Of a stretch of 64,000 nt of DNA, positions 25,094 through 33,988 are shown piece after piece. Position numbers and translations under genes: made by a program. This DNA comes from an uncultured Treponema sp. (GTDB lineage: Bacteria; Spirochaetota; Spirochaetia; Treponematales; Treponemataceae), in contig CAMHMJ010000002.1 in assembly GCA_946186185.1 (NCBI GenBank), positions 1 to 64,000 of the forward strand, in the 5' to 3' direction. The notes under the pieces are model-generated. The model saw nothing but the letters and a program-made list of their open reading frames with translations, did not search any database and was not told the origin of the DNA. The stretch's first letter is position 1, and each line of letters starts with the position of its first letter.

Positions 25094-26864
25094 CGAGAAT
25101 GTCGTTTATATCTTTTTCGATTGCGTCGCAGAGGGCAGCGGCTTCTTTCTTTGTTGCAGCAAGACAGCCGTCGCATTTTGCTCCGCCAACTTCAGTCTTT
25201 GTATTGATGTAGAACTTGATTTTTGGTTCTGTTCCGCTTGGACGTGCACTTACGATTGTACCTCCTTCAAGGAAGAACTGAAGTACATTGCTCTTTGGAA
25301 GGTTAACTGCATCCTTCTTTGAAGGATTTTCCGGATCATAGCTTGTAGAGTTCTGAATGTCGCGGATTTTTACGACTTTCTTTCCACCCAAAGTCTTAAG
25401 TCCTTCTTCGCGGAGCTTAGCCATGATTCCCTTCATGATGGAAACGCCTTCCATTCCTGGGAAGTTCTTTGAAATTGAGCGGTCTTCAAAATAGCCGTAT
25501 TCTTTGTACATATCGTCAAGGTGCTCAAGAAGGCTCTTTCCCTTACTTCTCCAGTACATTGTCATTTCAGCACAGAGAGCAGCGGCAGAAACACCGTCTT
25601 TGTCCATAACTTCTTTTTCTACTTTGTAACCGTAGCTTTCTTCAAGACCGAATACGTATTCGCCCTGATTTTTTGCTTCTCGGGCTGCTTCAACGGCTGC
25701 AATCCACTTGAAGCCTGTAAGACATTCAATCATTTCTACGCCGTATTTCTTACAGATGTCATCGCCGAAAGGACTTGTAACGATTGAGCGTACACAGTAA
25801 GAGTCTTTAGCCAGCTTTCCAAGTTCCTTTCTTGAGAGGAATACATATTCCATAAGAAGGGCACCCATCTGGTTTCCTGAAAGAAGAACGAAGTTTCCGT
25901 CCTTGTCAGGGAATGCTGTTCCGAAGCGGTCTGAATCAGGGTCTGTTGCCATTACACAGTCAGCCTTTGTTGCCTTTCCAAGTTCAACAGCCATTTTCAT
26001 AGCCGGCTTTTCTTCCGGGTTCGGCTTTTCAACTGTAGGGAAGTTTCCGTCAGGGTTTCTCTGCTCAGGAACGGTTTTTACTGCAAGTCCAAGGTCTCCG
26101 AGAACCTTTTCAACATGCATTGCACCTGTTCCGTGGAGCGGTGTGTAAACTACGCTTACATTTTTTGCATATTCTTTGATTAAGTCCGGGCGGAAAAGCT
26201 GTGCTTTACACATTTCCCAGTAGAGCTTATCGATTTCTTCGTCGATAAGAACCAGTTTTCCACTCTTGATTGCGTCTTCTTTAGAAATTGTTTTTACTGA
26301 AGTAACCTTGTTTACTTCTTCGATGATTCCAACATCGTGAGGCTCGATTACCTGAGCACCGTCGTTCCAGTATGCCTTGTATCCGTTGTACATTTTCGGG
26401 TTGTGGCTTGCTGTTACAACAACACCAGTGTCTGCCTTAAAATGACGGATTGCAAAAGAAAGCTCTGGAGTAGGGCGTAGACCTGTGAAAAGGTATGCCT
26501 TGATTCCGTTTGCAGCAAAGATGAGGGCTGTTGCTTCTGCAAATACATCTGAATTGTTTCGGCTGTCGTATGCAACAACGGCGCTCAATTCTCCTTTGGC
26601 TGCTTTTTCCGGGTTTGCCTTGATTACATAATTTGCAAGACCCTGAGTAGCAAGGTTGATTTCAAGAGTGTTCATGCGGTTTGTACCACCGCCCATGATT
26701 CCGCGAAGTCCGCCGGTACCGAATTCAAGTGTCTGGTAGAAACGGTCTTCAAGTTCTTTGATATCCTCTTTTCTTACCAGTTCTTCAACTTCTTTTCTGA
26801 ATCTTTCGTCTTTTTCAGCTTCAATATATTCTTTTGCTCTCTTTAAGATTTCTGCTTTTTCCAT
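25077..26864 (-). CDS. Phosphoglucomutase/phosphomannomutase (PgcA-like)
   Basis: A 595-residue alpha-D-phosphohexomutase. The phosphoserine loop is VTASHNPKMYNGYK, the metal loop MATDPDSDRFG, the sugar-specificity region GLEESYGY, and the phosphate-binding loop ARPSGTEPKIKFY. It interconverts hexose-1-P and hexose-6-P and would take glucose-1-P from the glycogen phosphorylase in this window. The length and GEE/EES sugar loop fit the PgcA group. GGAGA lies before the ATG. Confidence 0.95.
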   Translation of the reverse strand: MEKAEILKRAKEYIEAEKDERFRKEVEELVRKEDIKELEDRFYQTLEFGTGGLRGIMGGGTNRMNTLEINLATQGLANYVIKANPEKAAKGELSAVVAYDSRNNSDVFAEATALIFAANGIKAYLFTGLRPTPELSFAIRHFKADTGVVVTASHNPKMYNGYKAYWNDGAQVIEPHDVGIIEEVNKVTSVKTISKEDAIKSGKLVLIDEEIDKLYWEMCKAQLFRPDLIKEYAKNVSVVYTPLHGTGAMHVEKVLGDLGLAVKTVPEQRNPDGNFPTVEKPNPEEKPAMKMAVELGKATKADCVMATDPDSDRFGTAFPDKDGNFVLLSGNQMGALLMEYVFLSRKELGKLAKDSYCVRSIVTSPFGDDICKKYGVEMIECLTGFKWIAAVEAAREAKNQGEYVFGLEESYGYKVEKEVMDKDGVSAAALCAEMTMYWRSKGKSLLEHLDDMYKEYGYFEDRSISKNFPGMEGVSIMKGIMAKLREEGLKTLGGKKVVKIRDIQNSTSYDPENPSKKDAVNLPKSNVLQFFLEGGTIVSARPSGTEPKIKFYINTKTEVGGAKCDGCLAATKKEAAALCDAIEKDINDILDAAGK

Positions 26865-26937
26865 TTGTCTGATCTCCTGAGGGAAAACAGCCGTGCTGTT
26901 TTCCTGATTTTCATTATAAGACCGCTGGGGCCGAATG

Positions 26938-28269
26938 TTATTTTGTTTCCTCTGGTTTTGCTTCTTTCTTTGTTGGTTTTACAAGGAAGAGGCTTAAAAG
27001 AAGTGCAACGCAGTAAAGTGCAAGAGTGAAGTAGAGCACGTTCTGATATCCCTGTGGATTTGCCTTTACACCGTGAACTTCAATGAACTCGCCTGAGTGG
27101 TTTACGATGAAGGAAGCCATCTGGTTTCCGGTAAGACCTGCAAAAGCCCTTGCTGAAAGGGTGATTCCGTGGATTGCACTGATTGAACCCATTCCGTAGT
27201 GGTCTGAAAGAAGGGTTGGAACATTTGAGAATCCGCCGCCGTAGCCTGCGTTTACGATAAAGATGAGGGCAAGTACGAAGATGATCAGGAGAACGTTTCC
27301 TTCTCCCTTCTGGATTCCTTTAGTTGCAAGAACGATAACTGTGAAGGCAATTGAAAGAACGAAAATCAGCTTGTAGATTGTGTTTCTGTCCTTCAGTTTG
27401 TCTGCCCATGCTGAGAAGCCAAGACGGCCGCCTGCATTGAAAATTGCCGAGATTGTAGAAATAAGACCTGCAAAACCTGCAAGACCAACGCATTTTACAA
27501 TCATTTTTTCCTGACTGATCAACGCAAGACCGCAGGTGATGTTGATATAGAACATGAGCCAGATTCCGATGTAGCTGTAAATCGGCTCTCGTTTCAAGGT
27601 TGCGATGATACCTTCGTCCTTTGACTTTACCTGTGGCTCAACCCAGCCGGCAGGTTTTGCAAGAAGAAGGTGTCCTAAGAACATCATTACAAAGTAGATG
27701 GCAGCAAGAATATAGAACATTTTGTAAACGCCGCCTTCTCCAAGGCTTGAAAGCATTTTCTGCATAATCGGGCTGGCAATTGCTTTTGCGGCACCAAAGC
27801 CGGCTACTGCAAGACCGGTTGCAAGACCTTTTCTGTCCTTGAACCAGAGCATCAGGGTTTTTACCGGGCTGAGATAACCGGTTCCAAGGCCAACACCCAT
27901 GATAAAGCCGTAGCAGATGTAGATTCCTACAAGTGCAAGTACGCTTGCTTTTCCGGCTCCGGCCTGATATGCGTTTCCACCGAACCAGATGAAAAAGCCT
28001 GTTCCAGCCATTCCCACAGAAAAACAGATTGTTGCAATCAGGGATGACTTGTGGATGTTCTTTTCAACAAGGTTTCCAAGAAAGGCTGCGCTCATTCCCA
28101 GGAAGAAAATTGCAAAGCTGAAGGCCCATTCGGTTGCTCCCTTGGAAAAACCGATGTAGTCTGCAATTTCCTGACTGAACATTGACCAGCAGTAAACTGT
28201 ACCGATACTGAAATGAAGGAGAAGGGCAGGAATTGCGCCTCTAATCCATTTGTTCTGAATGTCTTTCAT
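26938..28269 (-). CDS. MFS transporter, OFA (oxalate/formate antiporter) type
   Basis: A 443-residue inner-membrane protein with 12 predicted helices. Family features include the N-terminal LLHFSIGTVYCWSMFSQEI, the GVGLGTGYLSPVKTLMLWFKDRKGLATG loop between helices 4 and 5, and NAGYGGGFSNVPTLLSDHYG in the second half. The family moves organic anions, for example oxalate/formate or lactate; the substrate here is not determinable. Its own promoter is at 28308-28336. Confidence 0.88.
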   Translation of the reverse strand: MKDIQNKWIRGAIPALLLHFSIGTVYCWSMFSQEIADYIGFSKGATEWAFSFAIFFLGMSAAFLGNLVEKNIHKSSLIATICFSVGMAGTGFFIWFGGNAYQAGAGKASVLALVGIYICYGFIMGVGLGTGYLSPVKTLMLWFKDRKGLATGLAVAGFGAAKAIASPIMQKMLSSLGEGGVYKMFYILAAIYFVMMFLGHLLLAKPAGWVEPQVKSKDEGIIATLKREPIYSYIGIWLMFYINITCGLALISQEKMIVKCVGLAGFAGLISTISAIFNAGGRLGFSAWADKLKDRNTIYKLIFVLSIAFTVIVLATKGIQKGEGNVLLIIFVLALIFIVNAGYGGGFSNVPTLLSDHYGMGSISAIHGITLSARAFAGLTGNQMASFIVNHSGEFIEVHGVKANPQGYQNVLYFTLALYCVALLLSLFLVKPTKKEAKPEETK

Positions 28270-28307
28270 AATTATTCCTATAACTACTTTAATAGTAAAT
28301 TTTTTAT

Positions 28308-28336
28308 ATTTTAAAGATATACGCAGTGTTTTTCAA
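28308..28336 (-). promoter_or_regulatory. Promoter of the OFA transporter gene
   Basis: On the minus strand TTGAAA (28331-28336), a 17-bp spacer and TAAAAT (28308-28313) precede the ATG by about 38 nt. A small palindrome-like AGTGAAATCACTTG overlaps the upstream side. Confidence 0.7.
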
Positions 28337-28366
28337 GTGATTTCACTGAAAAATCCGAAAACTGTT

Positions 28367-28482
28367 AGGGTTCTCTAATTGTAAAAGGCCTTAGCGACCG
28401 GCTCCCGGTTCTCTAGTGGTTCTCTTAAGCGAGACCTTTTAAGTAGTCCTCTAGCGCCCCGTTCCCGGTTCTCTAGCGGTCG
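28367..28482. repeat. Short direct repeats with GGTTCTCTAG core
   Basis: CCCGGTTCTCTAG occurs at 28404-28416 and 28464-28476, exactly 60 bp apart. Shorter relatives are GGGTTCTCTAA (28368) and CCTCTAGCG (28448). A GGTTCTC/GAGACC hairpin lies between them. The second copy contains the stop codon of the phosphohexomutase gene. No gene is seen here. Confidence 0.6.
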
Positions 28483-30221
28483 GCTTCTTTCAAAAGTTCT
28501 GTTTCCCAGGCTAAAAGCTCTCTTTCCAGCTGGCGGTTATTTCCTTTTACATCAGCCATGATTCTGAAAACCGGCTCCGTTCCGCTTCCCCGCATCCAGA
28601 AAAAGCCCACAGGGAGTTTTTCTTTATCAAGGAAGATTATTTTTAAACCGCCTTTTCCGCTTTCGGAGAAGTCCTTTACCTCTTTTCTTTCTGCAGTTCC
28701 CTTTGTGATTGCAGAAATCCAGCCTTCAATTCCGTATTTCTGTAGACCGGCTTTTTTTGTTTCCCATGACGCTTCAAAAAGTTTCTGGAATCTTCCCTTC
28801 AGTTCTGCGTGGTTTTTGTCCTGAATGTGAAGAACCGCTTCTTTTTCTGAAACCCCTGTTGTGGTGTATTCAGGAATAGAGGCAAGAACATCCGTAAGGG
28901 TATAGTTTTCTTTTTCTGCTGTTCCGGATTTTTTACACCAGATTGAATAAAGCTCCCGGATTGAAAGAAGCTTGATGAAGGCAAACAGCGTGTTTATAGG
29001 GTCACGAACGGCTGAAGGATAGGTGATGGTTCCTCCGTTAGAGCCTTCTCCAAAAATCCGCACATCAAAGCCCTCTCTTCGTTTTTCAGCGGCAAGATTT
29101 ACAACATTCGCTTCTCCAACTTCTGCTCTGAACAATGACGCTCCGAAACTTTTGCAGATTTCATCGATTCTCATGGAGGTAGGGCAGTTTACGGCTACTG
29201 CAATGTTTTTCTTTTCAGTCCAGGTCTGGTAAGCGAGTTCTGAAAGAACAGAAAGGCTGAAAACCTCCTGGGCCTTTAAGATAACTGCTTTTTTCTGATT
29301 TTCGTCCCAGTAAACGATATTTCCACGGTCTCCGTCACAGTCTGGCATGTAGCCAAGGACGGCATCGGTTTTCCCTTCCTTCTGAAGCCGTTCCATTTCT
29401 GCTGCAACGTGAACCAGATTTTCACTTTCCGGAATGATTTCGTGTACAATGCGCCCCGGAACATCGTTTATGGCGTAGAAGTTTAAGCCGAAATCGTCAA
29501 AAAACTTTTTGTCCACGCTTATGGTTCTTGCAGAGCCGTTAAAGTCGCATACGATTCCCAGCTTCCTCTTTTTGATGCCTTCCTGTATGCGGGAAATGAT
29601 TTTTTTCTGCTCCCCGCTGTCTTCGCTTCCTGTAATTGTGTTTAATAGAAAGTTTTTGTAGGAAAGAAGGGCGGCCTGCTTATATTTTTCCTGAGATTTA
29701 TATATTGAAGAAAGAAGGTTTTCATCAGCATTTTCAAGATATTTGAAGGCTTCCTTCCGGGCGTTTTCCTGGGCGCAGAGAGCGTTGAATTTTTCAACCA
29801 GATATGCATTTTCCTTTGCGTTCAATACACCTCCGCTGGAAAGTCCGAACTTAATTCCATTATGTCCGACAGGGTTATGGCTTGCAGAAACGTACATAAA
29901 ACCGTCAAAAGCCTTTGAATACGCCATGATTTCAGGTGCAGCCGTAATTCCTAAAAACTGAAGTTTAACTCCGCATTTACAGAAGGTTTTGACTGCGGCT
30001 TCACAGATTGCATTTCCCGTAGGACGGGCATCCATTCCAAGGATAATTTCCGGTTCTTTTTTTCCGGTTTTTTCCTTTACATACTCAGAGAAAACAAGGC
30101 TTGCAAAAACAGAAATGGCAATATTTGTTTCTCCGATCATTGTTGTTTTGTCCTGTTCTTCTCCGGAGATAGCAAAAACTTTGCGCCATCCGGATGCTGA
30201 AAGAATCATATTTGTTTCCAT
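28473..30221 (-). CDS. Second phosphohexomutase (PGM/PMM family)
   Basis: About 582 residues from the ATG at 30221. It holds VSASHNPVGHNGIKFG (phosphoserine loop), YMPDCDGDRGNIV (metal loop), FGEGSNGGTITYPSAVRDP (sugar loop, EGSNGG) and MRGSGTEPVFRIM. The sugar loop differs from the paralogue at 25077, suggesting another hexose phosphate such as mannose- or N-acetylglucosamine-phosphate. A 12-codon GTG extension is possible, but it runs through a TATTAT box (30229-30234) that ends 7 nt before the ATG, so the shorter form is preferred. Confidence 0.9.
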   Translation of the reverse strand: METNMILSASGWRKVFAISGEEQDKTTMIGETNIAISVFASLVFSEYVKEKTGKKEPEIILGMDARPTGNAICEAAVKTFCKCGVKLQFLGITAAPEIMAYSKAFDGFMYVSASHNPVGHNGIKFGLSSGGVLNAKENAYLVEKFNALCAQENARKEAFKYLENADENLLSSIYKSQEKYKQAALLSYKNFLLNTITGSEDSGEQKKIISRIQEGIKKRKLGIVCDFNGSARTISVDKKFFDDFGLNFYAINDVPGRIVHEIIPESENLVHVAAEMERLQKEGKTDAVLGYMPDCDGDRGNIVYWDENQKKAVILKAQEVFSLSVLSELAYQTWTEKKNIAVAVNCPTSMRIDEICKSFGASLFRAEVGEANVVNLAAEKRREGFDVRIFGEGSNGGTITYPSAVRDPINTLFAFIKLLSIRELYSIWCKKSGTAEKENYTLTDVLASIPEYTTTGVSEKEAVLHIQDKNHAELKGRFQKLFEASWETKKAGLQKYGIEGWISAITKGTAERKEVKDFSESGKGGLKIIFLDKEKLPVGFFWMRGSGTEPVFRIMADVKGNNRQLERELLAWETELLKEADR

Positions 30222-30357
30222 AGGCGCTATAATAGCATAAAACAAAGTATTGTGCACGGGGATTGAAAGGAGTGTTGAATTGCGGGTGCCTGCCAGCCTG
30301 CATTTTAGTTGTCAGGTTGAATAATGCTTCCGTCCGCCTGTTTTCCTTTACCTACTA

Positions 30358-30386
30358 TTGTAAAAGGTAAATAAATATTCTATTAT
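30358..30386 (+). promoter_or_regulatory. Promoter of mnmA, probable leaderless start
   Basis: TTGTAA (30358-30363), a 17-bp spacer and TATTAT (30381-30386) are followed after 6 nt by the mnmA ATG. No ribosome-binding site is present. Confidence 0.6.
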
Positions 30387-30392
30387 TCTGCT

Positions 30393-31571
30393 ATGAATTT
30401 TGTACAGGAAAATATGCCTCAGAAAGGCGATACTGTTGTTGTGGGCCTTTCCGGCGGAGTAGATTCAACTTTGACGGCTCTTCTGCTAAAGGAAAAGGGC
30501 TGTAATGTAATTGGTGTTACCATGTCTCTGTGGGACGGAAAGCTCCCGGATTTATCTGGAGGAAAAACCCTTCATGATTCCTGCTATGGCCCCGGAGAAC
30601 TGACCGACATAGAGGAATGCCGTTCCTTTTGTAAGGCTCAGGGAATTGAATATCACGTAATTGATGTAAAGGAAACCTATAGAAAGGAAGTTCTTGAATA
30701 TTTTAAGGCCGAATACAGAATGGGCCGGACTCCAAATCCCTGTATCCGCTGCAATCATTCCGTAAAATTCGGAGCCCTTCTTTCCGGAGTTCAGAATCTG
30801 GGACTTAAGTTTGATTATTTTTGTACCGGACATTATGCAAAAATCGTTCGTCCTGAAAGCGGCGTTTTTGGAAGCGATGTTCGTCCCTGCATGATTCATA
30901 CGGCTCTGGACCAGTCAAAGGACCAGACCTATTTTCTGTACCGGGTTCCTTCTGAAATCCTGGAAAAAGTTCGTTTCCCTCTGGCGGATATGTCAAAAAA
31001 AGAGGTTTTTACTCTTGCCCGGGAGCGAGGTCTTGAGGCCGCAGAAAGGGAAGAAAGCCAGGATTTCATTCCTGAAGAATATTTTGACCTGCTTTTTTCT
31101 GATAAGCCTTCAATTCCCGGAAATATCATTGATCTTGACGGCAAGGTTCTGGGAAAGCACCGGGGAATCGAGCATTATACCGTTGGTCAGAGACGGGGAC
31201 TTGGAGTAAGCTCTACAAAGCCTCTCTATGTTCATTCAATTGACGCAAAAAATAATCTTGTGGTTCTTGCGGATAATGACCAGCTTAATTCAAGCTCTCT
31301 TATTGCAGATGATTTTGTCTGGCCGGGAAATGTTGAACCAAAGGAAAGCTTTGAAGCCCTGGTAAAAATCCGTCTGGCTTCCCGTCCTGTTCGGGTAAAG
31401 GTTGAAAAATACGTGCCGTCGGCTGAAGCCGGTGAAAACTTTGTCGGTCAGCCCTGGCGTCTTACCTTCTTTGAAGAACAGCGCGCCGTAGCCCCAGGCC
31501 AGTCCGCCGTCCTGTATTCCGAAGACGGCGTTATTATTGGCGGCGGAATTATTGCAAAGGCTTTAAAATAA
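30393..31571 (+). CDS. mnmA: tRNA-specific 2-thiouridylase
   Basis: A 392-residue PP-loop enzyme that makes s2U34 in tRNA-Lys/Glu/Gln. The PP-loop is VGLSGGVDST (about 18-27). The first catalytic Cys region is GRTPNPCIRCN, with Cys 117 and Cys 120. CTGHYAKI and DQSKDQTYFLYRV follow, then the C-terminal beta domain (HYTVGQRRGLGVS). The usual second catalytic Cys (ESQDICF type) is absent: the sequence reads ESQDFIPEEYF. There is also a Cys cluster at SCYGPGELTDIEECRSFC. This may be a subfamily that uses a different Cys set. It is monocistronic, and repeat D starts at its stop codon. Confidence 0.92.
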   Translation: MNFVQENMPQKGDTVVVGLSGGVDSTLTALLLKEKGCNVIGVTMSLWDGKLPDLSGGKTLHDSCYGPGELTDIEECRSFCKAQGIEYHVIDVKETYRKEVLEYFKAEYRMGRTPNPCIRCNHSVKFGALLSGVQNLGLKFDYFCTGHYAKIVRPESGVFGSDVRPCMIHTALDQSKDQTYFLYRVPSEILEKVRFPLADMSKKEVFTLARERGLEAAEREESQDFIPEEYFDLLFSDKPSIPGNIIDLDGKVLGKHRGIEHYTVGQRRGLGVSSTKPLYVHSIDAKNNLVVLADNDQLNSSSLIADDFVWPGNVEPKESFEALVKIRLASRPVRVKVEKYVPSAEAGENFVGQPWRLTFFEEQRAVAPGQSAVLYSEDGVIIGGGIIAKALK

Positions 31572-31880
31572 CAGTAGTGGGACGAATATTGGGTTTGCAA
31601 GGTTAATTAAAAATTGGCGGGAGGGTAGCGAAATGCGGGCAAAAAAACTCTGTTTGTGGCTGCCGCGCAAGCGGCAATTAATGAGTTCCTTTGCCACAAA
31701 CATAGGGAGCGACGGCTGAAAGCCGGCAAAATGCTCCAGAGGAGCATTTTGAGCGAGTCTCCGAGCAACTATGTTGCGAAGGCGACTTAGCGTGCTCTTC
31801 CCGCGGTTTTGAACCGCAGAGCGCGAACCGGTAGCCAATTTTGAAATAAAATATATAAAACCCGCTATTCGTCTCTAGTA
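31571..31880 (+). repeat. Structured intergenic repeat, copy D, with inner insertion
   Basis: Inner ends are AAATTGGC (31611) and GCCAATTTT (31834-31842). The outer borders are GGGTTTGC (31591) and AAACCC (31858-31863), which differ from the usual GAGTTT/AAACTC but still match each other. An extra segment (about 31700-31785) carries its own hairpins, including AAAATGCTCC/GGAGCATTTT. The outer right arm contains CTAGTAG, which supplies the stop codon of the 31875 gene. It fills the 303-nt gap. Confidence 0.85.
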
Positions 31881-32753
31881 GTTATTTATTGTAAAGCTCT
31901 GCTGTGTTTCCTTTCCTGCAAAATCAGAAAGGCCTATCTGAAGGAGATTTTTTCCCGGAGCAAAACTTACTTCTCCTGCAAGGTGAAGGTTTTCGTTGGG
32001 ATACAATACCGATTTCGGATAATTTCTTTTACCTGAAACGCACAAAAGGTTTCCGTCCTGCCGCAGAACGTCGTAACTTATTTCGTCCGAAATTGCACCG
32101 TTTATTGAAACCCGGGTTTTGTATGGAACTGCAAGGGGTTGTCTTTTTCTGTATACGCGGTAGCTTCCAGCCGGAAGGTAGTTCTGCTTTGTTATGTCGT
32201 AAAAGGTTCCGCTTCTGTTCTGAAGAAGAACTCCGGAGATAACAAGGGGTTCTTCCTTTATGTTTCTTGGCATTAAAAGCCGCGGATTTATGGAAACATT
32301 GTTCTTTGTATCCACTACAAGAAATTCCAGTGCGCTCTGGCCTTCGTGCCAGGAAGAATCTCCGCTGGTTGCAATTACTTCGCCTTTCTCAATTTTTGGC
32401 TTTGAAAGAAGCTCTTCATCTGTAGAATTGTTTTCCAGATTTCCGTAAACCGTAACAAGGTTGTCGGAGTGGCTTAAAATCAGGGCGTTTCCAAGGGTTG
32501 AAGGGAAAAAATCGGTGTCATCCTGATATTCCCGTATGTAAAGAACCGCTTTTCCCGGTTCAGAGGCTTTTATTTCAGAAGTTTCGCTGAATATCATGGA
32601 TGTACTGATTGTAGAGCCCCGAATCTGTCCGAAGAATGAACTTAATTCCGTGTTTCCCTGAGGCCAGTCGTAAGAAAAGGCACAGAAGGAGGCAAGAATG
32701 GCATTCAAAATAAGAACGCCCCGTTTTTTTCCAGATAATATATTCAACTTCAT
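31875..32753 (-). CDS. Degenerate M23/LytM-like secreted protein
   Basis: 292 residues with a signal-like N-terminus (RGVLILNAILASFCAFS). Residues about 85-165 resemble a LytM/M23 fold: GNALILSHSDNLVTVYGNLE corresponds to the usual NxVxIxHG...YxHL, and KGEVIATSGDSSWHEGQSAL to the glycine turn. The zinc-binding HxH (HLHFE) is replaced by SALEFLV, so peptidase activity is unlikely. EnvC/NlpD-like regulators are precedents for inactive LytM proteins. It follows the propeller-like gene by 16 nt with an AAGGAA site. Confidence 0.75.
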   Translation of the reverse strand: MKLNILSGKKRGVLILNAILASFCAFSYDWPQGNTELSSFFGQIRGSTISTSMIFSETSEIKASEPGKAVLYIREYQDDTDFFPSTLGNALILSHSDNLVTVYGNLENNSTDEELLSKPKIEKGEVIATSGDSSWHEGQSALEFLVVDTKNNVSINPRLLMPRNIKEEPLVISGVLLQNRSGTFYDITKQNYLPAGSYRVYRKRQPLAVPYKTRVSINGAISDEISYDVLRQDGNLLCVSGKRNYPKSVLYPNENLHLAGEVSFAPGKNLLQIGLSDFAGKETQQSFTINNY

Positions 32754-32769
32754 ATTAGTTCCTTCAAGA

Positions 32770-33840
32770 TTATTTTTTTACAATGCTGATTTTTGAAATG
32801 GACGAATCTTTTCCGATGTAGAGGGAATTTTCGTCCGTCTGAATAAAACTTGCCTCTGCAACATAAGAGAAGCTTCCGATAAGGCTGGAGTTTTTTTCCA
32901 GAATGTAAACCGTGTAATTGTCATTTTGTTTTGTAAGCACAAAAACGCATAAATCACTTTCTTTAAGGCTTATTGCCTGTCCCTTGATTTTGATATGCCT
33001 GCATTTATATTTTTCCGTGTCTACGATGCCAAGCTTACCGTCAAAGTCGTAGTATACCTTGGAATCATCTTTAGAGAATTTAACAAGCTTCTGATATGGA
33101 AGGGAATTGTCCGTAAATTCGTGGAAAACGATTTTTGAATGAGCGTCTTCTCTTTTTGCAAGAACAAAGCGTTCCTTGTTCTGTCCGGAAACTGAAGCGA
33201 TAAAATTGCCGTTATTGGATATTGCGGCCCCGGAAATGATATTGAATTCGCTTCCCCCTGGTGTAAACTGCTGAAGGATTTTTCCTTCGCTGTCAAACTG
33301 GCTTATTGAACCGTCCGCAAAGCCCGCTGCATTTCCTGCTTCTGAAGAATCGAAGGCTGTAATGGGTGACGAGCTTTCAAATTCCCACATTTTCTTTCCG
33401 TCAGAAGAAAGGCGTGCAAAGGATGAACCTCCCGGAAGAAAAATAAAAAGTCTGTCCTGGTCGAACATTGGAAAGCCTTTTTCCTTTATGGTTCCTGCTT
33501 TTTTGCCCTCCGGTGTGTAAAAATCGCAGGAAGAATTATTTTCCCTGTAACTTGTGTAATAGGAATCTGAAATAGTTGCCTTGTATGGAAATGTACTGAA
33601 ATTTGTTACTTTTCCGTCCTGAGTAAAATATCCCATTGTCTGCATCAATTTGAAGGGGAAGGTTTCTTCATTTTCTTCAGCTTTTACAACGGGTGGATTT
33701 GAAACATCTATTTTCCAGACCGGAATAAACTGAAATTCTTCATTGAGTGGCTTTACTGCAAAAATGACATACAGTACAACAATTACAACGCCTGCCGTAA
33801 CAAAAACCGAAGTCTTCTTTTTATTTTTCATATTCCGCAT
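32770..33840 (-). CDS. Membrane-anchored beta-propeller-like protein, unknown
   Basis: 356 residues with an N-terminal signal anchor (TAGVVIVVLYVIFAV, about 15-29) and a large periplasmic part. It contains repeated beta-strand units such as ARLSSDGKKMWEFESSSPITAFDSS, NNGNFIASVSG and FSKDDSKVYYDFDGKLGIVD, which look like WD40/PQQ-type blades. I do not recognise a named family. It is first in a two-gene unit with the degenerate LytM gene, suggesting a shared envelope role. An alternative start three codons later (MKNKKK) fits a TATAAA box 9 nt upstream. Confidence 0.7.
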   Translation of the reverse strand: MRNMKNKKKTSVFVTAGVVIVVLYVIFAVKPLNEEFQFIPVWKIDVSNPPVVKAEENEETFPFKLMQTMGYFTQDGKVTNFSTFPYKATISDSYYTSYRENNSSCDFYTPEGKKAGTIKEKGFPMFDQDRLFIFLPGGSSFARLSSDGKKMWEFESSSPITAFDSSEAGNAAGFADGSISQFDSEGKILQQFTPGGSEFNIISGAAISNNGNFIASVSGQNKERFVLAKREDAHSKIVFHEFTDNSLPYQKLVKFSKDDSKVYYDFDGKLGIVDTEKYKCRHIKIKGQAISLKESDLCVFVLTKQNDNYTVYILEKNSSLIGSFSYVAEASFIQTDENSLYIGKDSSISKISIVKK

Positions 33841-33953
33841 TTTATAATAATTTTTAAATAAAATCTATGAAAAGTTTTTCTTGACGGAGCTTTGACGGCC
33901 TGCTTAAAAAATTGAATATGAGTGTCCGTAGTTGTTATAAGTAAAAAAAAATC

Positions 33954-33982
33954 TTGACGGGGAAGCGGTTTGGGAGCAAAAT
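33954..33982 (+). promoter_or_regulatory. Promoter of the arginase gene, probable leaderless start
   Basis: TTGACG (33954-33959), a 17-bp spacer and CAAAAT (33977-33982) lie 6 nt before the ATG at 33989. Confidence 0.55.
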
Positions 33983-33988
33983 CAAAAT

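Noticed and set aside
28367..28482. Possible CRISPR array
   Set aside because: Only two exact 13-bp repeats, no uniform spacers and no cas genes in the window.
31563..31838. 91-codon minus-strand frame inside element D
   Set aside because: It translates the structured repeat; other copies break the frame, so coding is not supported.
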